From: Smittium culicis
Taxonomy: Eukaryota; Kickxellomycota; Harpellomycetes; Harpellales; Legeriomycetaceae
Direction: 5' to 3'
DNA length: 10,993 nt
Assembly (NCBI GenBank): GCA_001970855.1
Contig: LSSN01003145.1
Coordinates: 1-10,993, forward strand
Of the stretch, positions 1 through 7,051 are shown piece by piece. Positions within the stretch are counted from its first letter, which is position 1. Each line of letters begins with the position of its first letter. A model generated the notes under the pieces. It made no database searches. It was not told the DNA's origin and saw only the letters and a list, made by a program, of their open reading frames with translations. Position numbers and translations under genes: made by a program.

Positions 1-921
1 GGTGGGGAAACATTTGGCATGAGCGAAGCCAGGTGTAAGCCCATACAGTCAGAAATCGACAAGGCGATCCGACTGGTTGCCAATGTCGGAAAATCAGCCG
101 CCATGGAGCGCATCAGGGACGAACTGGGCATAAGCTCAGTGTTCATGCGCACCAGCACAGCCCGTGAGCGTGCATATCATAAGTGGCCTACCTCAAAAAC
201 ATGGATCGCCGACCTCATCAAGGCACCGATGAAGGCACGGATGTCCACCTGGGTGACCGGGAGTGCCCGGTGGATCAAAAAATTTTGCTCTCAAAAATCA
301 AACGGTCAGACTATCATCACGATAGTCGACCGGAAACGACGAAATAACCGGTCTGTCATCCACCGGTGGACGGTGGACCGAAAAATTGGCAAAAAAGGCA
401 ACTGGGTTGACCTTCAAGCTATGTATCCGGACCTGAAGCTGGGCCTTCAGGACATTGGAAAAATGCGTATGGGCACATTCCGGACCGCCCAGCGCCTGTC
501 GAACATGAAAATCGTCGACCAAAAATTCAAAAATTTTTGTCCCTGCTGCAACTTGTGTGTGCCTGAGACGGTCGACCACATACTTCTGAGCTGCAGCCGG
601 TGGCGAAATCACCGATCATCGACGATCGGCCGGTTCATACCGATGCCGATCCGCTCTGACGAAAAAAATTTACTTTCGAATTTCAACGAAGCCCGGTTGG
701 GGTTAGTTAGCAAAATCCTTGGGGGGGAGTCTAAACAATCTTTGAGCCAGCTTCGAGCTGGCACAACCTATCAAAATTTTGAGCTGGAAACAGCCAAATT
801 TTTGAATGGCATCCACGTGCCCAGAACACTTATACTGCAAAGTATAAATGATTCACCAGCCCCCTTGAACCAATGCCCAGTGGGTATGGAGCTGCTAGAG
901 CGGCGGAGGGGGGCTGGTTGA
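1..921 (+). CDS. Non-LTR retrotransposon (LINE) polyprotein, C-terminal part, open at left edge
   Basis: This is the end of a LINE polyprotein, downstream of the reverse transcriptase core. The frame is open from base 1 to the TGA at 919-921 (306 codons); the ATG at 19 is internal. The first residues (GGETFGM, then KPIQ, then a stretch ending ARERAYHKW) follow the pattern after the polymerase domain in LINE proteins. Counting from the ATG at 19, a zinc-knuckle of the zf-RVT type lies at residues 174-192: C174-x2-C177, then H187-x4-C192, followed by SRW. The zf-RVT region is thought to bind nucleic acid during target-primed reverse transcription. No stop or frameshift interrupts the frame. Sampled lines run about 48-58% GC, far above the flanks, which suggests a recent arrival. 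The 5' part, including the catalytic YxDD box, lies outside the window, and the clade cannot be named. Confidence 0.82.
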   Translation, partial: GGETFGMSEARCKPIQSEIDKAIRLVANVGKSAAMERIRDELGISSVFMRTSTARERAYHKWPTSKTWIADLIKAPMKARMSTWVTGSARWIKKFCSQKSNGQTIITIVDRKRRNNRSVIHRWTVDRKIGKKGNWVDLQAMYPDLKLGLQDIGKMRMGTFRTAQRLSNMKIVDQKFKNFCPCCNLCVPETVDHILLSCSRWRNHRSSTIGRFIPMPIRSDEKNLLSNFNEARLGLVSKILGGESKQSLSQLRAGTTYQNFELETAKFLNGIHVPRTLILQSINDSPAPLNQCPVGMELLERRRGAG

Positions 922-1878
922 AAAATTATTTTTTAAATATTTTTCGATAGTTTTTAGTATACTTTTAAATAGTGTTTATTAAATTCTCTTAAATAAATAA
1001 TAGGCGTTGATGATTCTGGGTTCAATTAAAGATTATTTAGAATACCGATTTATTTTTTGGCAGCTTATTAATTTTTAAATCTCGTATTTTTTGCTTTGGT
1101 TTTCGGATGTGATTTTAGGAACCAGGAGCAATATTTCGGGAAAGAACTAAAGCTGGAAACACGGTGTAACTTCTGATTTTTTGGTTAAATTCTTGCAATA
1201 AATGAAGTAACAATCTATTGGCATAATCATATGCATTTCCTGATATCTCTGAGAAAAGTGATTATTAAATGTATTTATCCAATTCAATCCAATAGTTAAA
1301 TATTAATAGTAAATATAATCGATAGTATATTTATGTAATTAAAGTTGATATACATTGGGAAAATGCTCTAAATAATCATGAGAAATAAAAACCAATTTTA
1401 GAGCAATACATAGCATAAGAGCGTGGCAGTTTTAATAAAATACATTTTGGAGACGAATAAAATAATGAGAAAACTTTCAATAGCACAAAATCAAGAATAC
1501 TATTTCAAAAGAAAGATGTATTCGTTTGAAAGATTAAGTTAAGTTTATTACACTCACAAAGATAAAAAATAGTTAAGTTAAGCTATGTGTTTGGCAATAA
1601 AGGGAAAAGAAAAGTAAAAGTTTGGAGGCTTAAAACTTGTGTTAGACTTTAAAAAACAAAATTCAAAGCTTCACTTTATTGGTGGATTGTTTTGCAGCTT
1701 AAAAATGCTATAGGAATTTAATGCTTTTTTATTTCAGAGCCAACTAAATTTTTGCCAGTCGCTAGAATAAATAATTTTATTTTCGTTATCGCCTTATGTA
1801 TCTTTTAATTAGTGTAAGTAAGCTATGCAAATATTAGTATAACTGCTTACTAGTATTAATCTTTATGAACAAAATAAA
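922..1878. other. Gene-poor AT-rich spacer: LINE 3' flank and Elongin A upstream region
   Basis: No gene is recognised here. Base composition falls sharply just after the LINE stop codon. No clear poly(A) tail or target-site duplication marks the end of the retrotransposon, and its exact 3' boundary cannot be set. The stretch holds short direct repeats, such as TTAAGTTAAG at 1534-1543 and again at 1573-1582. A CCAATAGTTAAA sequence near 1288 recurs in similar form near 4577. The last 150 bases must contain the 5' leader of the Elongin A gene. AGCCAACTAAATT at about 1738-1750 resembles motifs upstream of the other two genes, but I cannot show that it functions. Confidence 0.5.
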
Positions 1879-1882
1879 ATGA
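1865..1882 (+). promoter_or_regulatory. Candidate five-codon upstream ORF overlapping the Elongin A start
   Basis: A five-codon frame, ATG AAC AAA ATA AAA TGA, ends so that its stop overlaps the Elongin A initiation codon in the order ATGA. If the mature transcript starts upstream of 1865, ribosomes would meet this minimal frame first and would need leaky scanning or reinitiation. The transcription start is unknown, and AT-rich leaders produce such frames by chance, so this is only a candidate. Confidence 0.25.
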
Positions 1883-3945
1883 CTACGAAATCAGAAAAAC
1901 TTTCAGTCAATGTGCCTACCTTAACTGAACTATGTACAAGAATTCTAATAGCAAAGCGAGACAGTAAGCTTCATCCTCTTCGTATCACTCATTCATTTGC
2001 AACATTACGCGTTTTATTATATTTTTTATTTTCAAAACGCTACAATTTTTCTAAAATTTTTATTTTATATTTTTCTTGAGAATTTATCTCATCTAGTCTA
2101 TTTTAATAATTTTGTTTGCTTTTAAAATTGGATGTAAAATATAAATTTTCTGCCATAGGAATAAGCGATATTGGCGATACCCCTGTTCATTTACTACAAC
2201 CAGTATTCGAAAAATGCACACCTGATCAATTGCAAAAAATCGAAAGCGCTAGTCCAGTAAGATTTAGATTTAATATCGACTAAACAATTGTCAGTTTTGG
2301 AGAACTCATAAAATGGGTTTTTTTTTTTTTTTTTAGTTTCTGGTAAACTATCCAAGCTCTGCAATCGTTTTTATTTCAACTAATGTTTCAATAGCCCTTA
2401 TTTTTGTTAACAGTCATTATCATCATAACTTGAAAACCACGAAATCTAACTCAATTGTAAATAAAAATTTCTAAAAATAGGGAGCCTGCGATAGCACTGA
2501 TATTTTCTGGAAGAAATTTTACGAAATAATGCCTGACAGATTCAAGAGCAAAGAGGAAAACTACAATAATAAACGATCTTGGAGGGACCTATACAAGGTA
2601 AGGTTTAAAAGAGAAAAAAGTACACATATCATTAAAATTTGTTTATGCCAATGTTAATAGAAAGAAAAAAAATATTTTAAAATATAACCACTTTATTTTT
2701 TTCAATCTTTATTTTAATAACAAGTACGATAAAAGGCCAGATAAATTTTCTTAGCTTTTTTATTGGATTTCTAGGATTGCAAAGATAAAGAAACTAAACA
2801 CCATGAACAGGTATTAAAGAAAGTGAGGGATGCATCAGAGCAATTGAAGCAACAGAAATTTGCTAATAAAGTCAAATTCCAAAGCAAAATTCCAAATTTA
2901 CCATCCAGTAGGTACATAAATCACGAGCTGGTATATTCGAACAGGCGATGTAAGCACTCCATTTAATACTGAAAATTGATTTTAAAAAAGAGGAATGATT
3001 TAGTATTTGACTTTATAATTTACTTTAAAATGATTGTGAATTATAGTTGCTAAAGCCAGTCTAACGCCGCTTCAAAAGGCTAGGAACGAGACAAAAAAGA
3101 TAACAAGCCAATTTAGTGGAACTGTAGGGTCAGCACCTTTCATTATAGCACATACAGGCCCAATTCATGGAATTTCTAGCTATCAACCTAGAAAGATTGC
3201 TGATAAACAAATCGCTATGAATATGAAACAGATGCCAGAGTTTAAACCTGAAATTTCACTACAGAATAAAGTTGCAAATATAATTTCGCTAAAAGCAGGA
3301 ACAAAGACGATTGATAAAAACAGTAATAGTACTATTAATAGTGGTAGTAATTCCAACTGTGGGTTTAATGGTGCTGGTACTGGAATACCTTTTAGTAGGA
3401 GTGTTTGCGTGAAGCCATGGAATGATGATTCAGGCAGAACGCAAATTAGCAATGTCATCAAGTGCAATAAAAGCTCAACTAAGATATTAACTCCTGGTGT
3501 TTCGAGCGCATCGAGCGTAGAGAGTCATTTCTCGCAAACATTAAGCACAATAAATTCAGAAAAAAAAAAGCCTTTTAGAGATTCACCTCCTAAAGTCATA
3601 AAACAGAGCTGTTCCAGAAACAATTTACGTGAGCCAAACAAGACCGATAACGCAAATATTGGTTTTATTAGTACACAGAGGTCCAAAACAAGTATAGTTA
3701 CAATACCAAAACCGGAACGTGTTTCATCTACTCCATTAAGATATAGCAAGAATAGCGATGATACAAAGCCTTTTGGAATTTTAAGTAAACCCAAGACCAT
3801 ATCTAACAACGCACAGTCTTATTTGGAGCCAGAAAGTAAAAACAGGAAATCAAAGCTATTTGAAAAAGTCGCAAAACTAAATAAGTACCACAATAATTTA
3901 CTAAACTCATCAGTTATTAATAACACTAAACACCATCAAAGCTAA
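1879..3945 (+). CDS. ELOA: Elongin A (transcription elongation factor SIII subunit A), five exons
   Basis: Elongin A joins Elongin B/C to stimulate RNA polymerase II elongation and to act as the substrate adaptor of a cullin ubiquitin ligase. Exons read 1879-1963, 2159-2256, 2481-2597, 2775-2949 and 3047-3945; their total, 1374 bases, gives 457 residues. All introns are GT-AG with GTAAGN donors, in phases 1, 0, 0 and 1. The Elongin C-binding BC box is at residues 14-23 (TLTELCTRIL, fitting LxxxC plus a hydrophobic residue). The family signature follows at residues 29-61, including IGDTPVHLLQP and EKCTPDQL, then IFWKKFYE (69-76) and RSWRDLYK (93-100). Residues 101-125 are lysine- and glutamate-rich. 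A conserved-looking segment, TPLQKARNETKKI, lies near 165-177. The remaining C-terminal half is Ser/Asn/Lys-rich and probably disordered. The start is chosen because it immediately precedes the BC box; an extra upstream exon cannot be excluded. Confidence 0.88.
2257..2480 (+). other. Elongin A intron 2 with branch point and long poly-T tract
   Basis: This 224-base phase-0 intron has donor GTAAGA and acceptor AATAG. A textbook CTAAC branch sequence lies at 2446-2450, about 30 bases before the acceptor. It also contains a 17-base T run at 2318-2334 followed directly by AG at 2335-2336, which looks like a decoy acceptor. Using that AG would join a reading frame without Elongin A homology, whereas splicing at 2480/2481 restores the family sequence. 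Without splicing, translation stops at 2281-2283. Confidence 0.75.
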
Positions 3946-4091
3946 AAAGCAATACCAGTCCCATATTCTATCCTAGACATGTTAATACCATCAATTCTAC
4001 ACTCATTTAATATTTCCTGCATCCATAATGTATAATTTTTTTTCCTTAAAATTTTCACCATTTATATTTATTACAGTTTGTTCATTCAAAA

Positions 4092-4097
4092 AATAAA
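4092..4097 (+). promoter_or_regulatory. Possible polyadenylation signal of Elongin A
   Basis: AATAAA lies about 147 bases after the Elongin A stop codon, within an A-rich stretch. The hexamer is common by chance in this composition, so the assignment rests mainly on position. Confidence 0.3.
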
Positions 4098-4463
4098 AAA
4101 AATACCTCATTAATGGCTCTACCCAATTTAAATGTTTTTTTGGTGCTTTTTTTTTAATTCGCACTTAAATCCAACACGCATTTCTTCATCCTCCTCCTCC
4201 TTTTCGTTCGATTTACAATTTTATCAAAGTTATTTTGGAAATTTCAAACTGACTTAATATTTAATAGTACTTTTTTATGGTTGAAGTTTATACTAGAACA
4301 GAACGAATGAAAATTTAGCTTTATAAAACACTAGAAATAATACACTTTTATAATACGATTAGAAAAATTAAAGTTAGCTACAATTCTCCTTCCAATAGTA
4401 AATTTAGAGCCTTAAATAATCTTTCTGTCCAATAGAATAGTATTGTTAACAAGTAGCATAAAG

Positions 4464-4776
4464 TCTGGCCACTAAGCAGGAATTGAGAAAAATCAGCCAA
4501 TGATAACCTCCATTGTACCTCTTTAAATTAATAGCCGTTAATATCATTTTCGTTAACTATTTACTTTATGATTTATCCAATAGTTATGGATTATTTTGCT
4601 GCTACAAATTCAATAGTTAAAATGGCGAATAATTAGAGTGTATAAATCTATATATGATTAATACTGACCAATAATAAATTGAAATTATTAATTAACTGAT
4701 ATTTCTGACCAGTAATATGGTGGAATAGAGAGAGATTGAATTAATAGTTTAACGTAAAAAGACATTATTGGCCAGA
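4464..4776. repeat. Cluster of four copies of a 13-base motif, WCTGRCCANTAAK
   Basis: Four related 13-mers occur in 313 bases: TCTGGCCACTAAG at 4464-4476 (+), ACTGACCAATAAT at 4663-4675 (+), TCTGACCAGTAAT at 4704-4716 (+), and TCTGGCCAATAAT on the - strand at 4776-4764. The first and last form an 11-of-12 inverted pair that bounds the cluster. No target-site duplication is visible outside that pair, so a cluster of protein-binding sites is at least as likely as the ends of a small transposon. The cluster lies about 280-595 bases upstream of the Yos9 start codon. Confidence 0.5.
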
Positions 4777-5006
4777 GATGGCATTAAACTTGAACTTATT
4801 TATGTATTTTTTAATATTTAACGATTTGAGACAAATCACTTAATTTATTTCGCTATATTTAAAAAGCTTCAAATTAAACATATCTTTTTTTCTGTTTTTA
4901 TTTAGTTTACTCACTTTGTCAATTCAAATGCTCAATCTATTACTCTAGAAAACCTAATCCTTTTTTGTACTTGTAAGATTCTTGAAGTATAGAGACAATT
5001 ATTCCG

Positions 5007-5028
5007 CCAATTTAACTAACCACACGCC
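5007..5028 (+). promoter_or_regulatory. CCAAT box with nearby CCACACG: weak resemblance to an ER-stress element
   Basis: CCAAT at 5007-5011 is followed after eight bases by CCACACGCC, ending 30 bases before the Yos9 ATG. The animal ER stress element is CCAAT-N9-CCACG, so spacing and last base both deviate. On the opposite strand, GGCGTGTGG shares the GCGTG core of the yeast unfolded-protein element CAGCGTG. Yos9 is an ER quality-control gene, so such regulation would make sense, but the match is imperfect and the promoter is unmapped. Confidence 0.22.
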
Positions 5029-5058
5029 TATCATTTTCGTCGCAATATTTTAAATACA

Positions 5059-6771
5059 ATGTATTCTTACAAGCATCCCTTTATTGCATTAGCCTTATTC
5101 AACTTACTCTCTTTCAAAATAAATGCAGAATCAAATCCCGATGCTATTAACGGAGCTGAAGCATATAGAGGCCAGCTCCTCGAAGATTTACTAGAATTTC
5201 CTAAGCATACAATCCAATACATGACCGACCCAATAGAAGAAAAAAACGTGCCTTCCTTGATTGATCAAATCAAGCGCTTTACCCAAGACTTCAATGTACT
5301 CTATACAGCTGATAAGAATAGCTCCAGCGAAGTATACAAAGTCGAAAACTCTCCTCCTGATCAGCCCCAGCTTGTAACTTATACAGGCCAAGTATTTCAA
5401 ACTTCCTATCCAAAAAAGCTAAAATTTCTCTGTTCAATTCCACGCTTAAACCATTCATTGATCGCAGAGCAAAACCTTGATACCGAGCTTTCACCCGATG
5501 AAAAGCAGCAACTAATCAAAAGCGCCCTTGATTCGATCCAACTCATGGGCGACAAATGCTTAATTTACCCAACTCCTTTCTGGAAATACGAATTTTGCCC
5601 AAAGAAGTATGTCAGACAGTTCTATTCTCTCCCTCCTAAAAACCCAGATTCTAAAACTTCCTCCGTCTTTATGGAGTATTTCCTAGGACGATTTTCTGGA
5701 CTAATATCTGCCGATTTGCTTAAGAAAAAACAAGAAACCTCTGGATCTCCTGGTTCAATCGACGCAAAAATTGTTAATGACAAGAATTCTCTTGCCCAAA
5801 AAAATAGCAATAATGAAAATGAAGCTAACCCCGAACTGAAAAACACTTCGTTGAAGAGAATAAATAATAAGCTGTATATTTCGCAATTCTGGGACGATGG
5901 AACCACTTGCGAAGTAACAAACAAACCCCGTGTAATCGAGATCCAATACCAGTGCGGAAGGGTTAACGAAGACATTATTTACCAAGTCTCAGAGGTTTCC
6001 ACTTGCAACTACCTCATTGTCATCCACACCAAAAAATTATGCAAACACAACAATTTTTATGACCCTTTATCCTCAACCCAGCTTGATATCAAATGCTGGC
6101 CCATACTGAATGAAACCGAATATTCAAATTATATAGTATCCAAAGACCTGTTCTCTAATTTAAGCGATCATCCGCTTCCACTAGCAATTCCTAACATTAT
6201 ACAAAAAGATTCTACTCATAATAAGCCAGCAAGCGACACGGACAATACTATCAATCTAAAGGAGTCCAGGAAACTAAGTGAAAACGATTTGCTTGAAAAG
6301 CTATTCAGCCCTGGTGTCAGTAAAAAGCTAAAAGTGATAAAAATCGGTAAAGACGGAAAAATTAAAATCGATGACATCAACGATTCCAGTCTAGGCAAAT
6401 TATCGACATCTAGCAGTAATAAAAACAATAATAAAGTTACCCTTGGGTTGAAACCCGACCCGAAAAAAGACGAAAACGAAGACACTCCGGTTGAAAACAC
6501 CGGGAAAAATACCCAAAAGGAAGCTTTAGACGACTTGATTGCCAAAATCACTGATAAAATCATTTCAGGCGATGTGTCTGACTTGAACCTTAAAGATGAA
6601 GTAAAAAATATCGATTTAGAAAACCTTAATGCTGCCGATGTTAAAGACTACAATATGGAAGACCTGATTAAATTGATCGAGTCGCTTGATGACAAGGAAG
6701 ATAAAAAGAACAATAAAGACGAAAATGATAATATCAAAGACCCAATCGATGATATTAAAGATGAACTATAA
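5059..6771 (+). CDS. YOS9: OS-9/Yos9-type ER lectin with MRH domain and C-terminal KDEL
   Basis: This lumenal lectin recognises trimmed N-glycans on misfolded glycoproteins and delivers them to the Hrd1 ER-associated degradation ligase. The 570-residue protein begins with a signal peptide (hydrophobic 7-19, probable cleavage after A23) and ends in KDEL, the ER retrieval signal; budding-yeast Yos9 ends in HDEL. The mannose-6-phosphate-receptor-homology domain spans about 167-328, with six cysteines at 167, 180, 284, 299, 316 and 328. Sugar-contact residues of OS-9 have clear counterparts: Q187, R291, E312 and Y318. The WW pair of OS-9 is F174-W175 here. An unusually long charged, Asn-rich insert (about 215-268) interrupts the domain. 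The tail (about 385-570) is acidic and Lys/Asn-rich. Several N-glycosylation sequons occur (for example N87, N131, N351). There is no intron. The gene converges on SCAMP. Confidence 0.93.
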   Translation: MYSYKHPFIALALFNLLSFKINAESNPDAINGAEAYRGQLLEDLLEFPKHTIQYMTDPIEEKNVPSLIDQIKRFTQDFNVLYTADKNSSSEVYKVENSPPDQPQLVTYTGQVFQTSYPKKLKFLCSIPRLNHSLIAEQNLDTELSPDEKQQLIKSALDSIQLMGDKCLIYPTPFWKYEFCPKKYVRQFYSLPPKNPDSKTSSVFMEYFLGRFSGLISADLLKKKQETSGSPGSIDAKIVNDKNSLAQKNSNNENEANPELKNTSLKRINNKLYISQFWDDGTTCEVTNKPRVIEIQYQCGRVNEDIIYQVSEVSTCNYLIVIHTKKLCKHNNFYDPLSSTQLDIKCWPILNETEYSNYIVSKDLFSNLSDHPLPLAIPNIIQKDSTHNKPASDTDNTINLKESRKLSENDLLEKLFSPGVSKKLKVIKIGKDGKIKIDDINDSSLGKLSTSSSNKNNNKVTLGLKPDPKKDENEDTPVENTGKNTQKEALDDLIAKITDKIISGDVSDLNLKDEVKNIDLENLNAADVKDYNMEDLIKLIESLDDKEDKKNNKDENDNIKDPIDDIKDEL

Positions 6772-7049
6772 TCATTACAACTAATATATCCTTTTACTTT
6801 AAAGTATTTTTTTTTAAATTATCAATCGATTTGATTAAATGTTATTAGCTGAACCAAGATTTATATTTAATAAATATACCGAAATCAATCTTTAAGCTGG
6901 TACAAATTAAAATTTATTAGTATAAAATGCAAAGATAGTTAGACAGGTAAGTTATTTTAAATGGAAAAAAAAAAAGCTATAGAAATAATATTTATGAGTG
7001 AAAAATGTCAGATCTGGAGTATGGAAATAAAAAAAATCATAGTTATTTA
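6772..7049. other. Shared 3' region of convergent Yos9 and SCAMP genes
   Basis: These 278 bases separate the stop codons of two convergent genes and must contain both 3' untranslated regions or cleavage sites. The stretch is very AT-rich and holds no open frame of note. A perfect-looking splice donor, CAG|GTAAGT, sits at 6944-6952 on the + strand but has no obvious partner. Confidence 0.5.
6869..6874 (+). promoter_or_regulatory. Possible polyadenylation signal of Yos9
   Basis: AATAAA occurs about 98 bases after the Yos9 stop codon. It is the clearest hexamer on this strand before the convergent gene, but AT-rich sequence makes chance matches frequent. Confidence 0.3.
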
Positions 7050-7051
7050 TT
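7046..7051 (-). promoter_or_regulatory. Possible SCAMP polyadenylation signal overlapping its stop codon
   Basis: On the minus strand AATAAA begins within the TAA stop codon of SCAMP. If used, the 3' untranslated region would be only about 10 to 40 bases long. Other A-rich signals may serve instead. Confidence 0.25.

Larger units (their letters stand above)
3946..5058. other. Intergenic region between Elongin A and Yos9
   Basis: No gene is recognised in these 1.1 kb. The left part is the Elongin A 3' region. A pyrimidine-rich patch at 4181-4208 contains four TCC units (4189-4200). From 4392 to 4771 there are five CCAAT pentamers on the + strand (4392, 4429, 4497, 4577, 4668) and one on the - strand (4767-4771). 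By a rough composition estimate this is many more than expected for such AT-rich DNA. A further CCAAT is at 5007-5011. The right part presumably contains the Yos9 promoter and leader. Confidence 0.55.

Noticed and set aside
298..612. Open frame of 104 codons on the minus strand inside the LINE
   Set aside because: It overlaps the LINE frame, which has a recognisable zinc-knuckle. The reverse-frame product shows no domain and exists because the GC-rich sequence has few stops.
1011..1030. GGGTTCAATTAAAG as a tRNA T-loop or B box
   Set aside because: No A box, anticodon arm or acceptor stem can be folded around it.
2318..2336. T17-AG as an alternative Elongin A acceptor
   Set aside because: The downstream frame has no similarity to Elongin A, while the acceptor at 2480 continues the domain and has a CTAAC branch point.
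3183..3809. Two minus-strand frames of 94 codons opposite Elongin A exon 5
   Set aside because: They are antisense to a low-complexity Ser/Asn/Lys-rich coding exon and give Leu/Phe-rich products typical of antisense shadows.
5191..6563. Several minus-strand frames inside Yos9
   Set aside because: All are antisense to a well-supported 570-residue protein with signal peptide, MRH domain and KDEL; the products are hydrophobic mirror images.
6944..6952. CAG|GTAAGT donor-like sequence after Yos9
   Set aside because: It lies after the stop codon, no acceptor or exon follows on that strand, and the Yos9 protein is complete without splicing.
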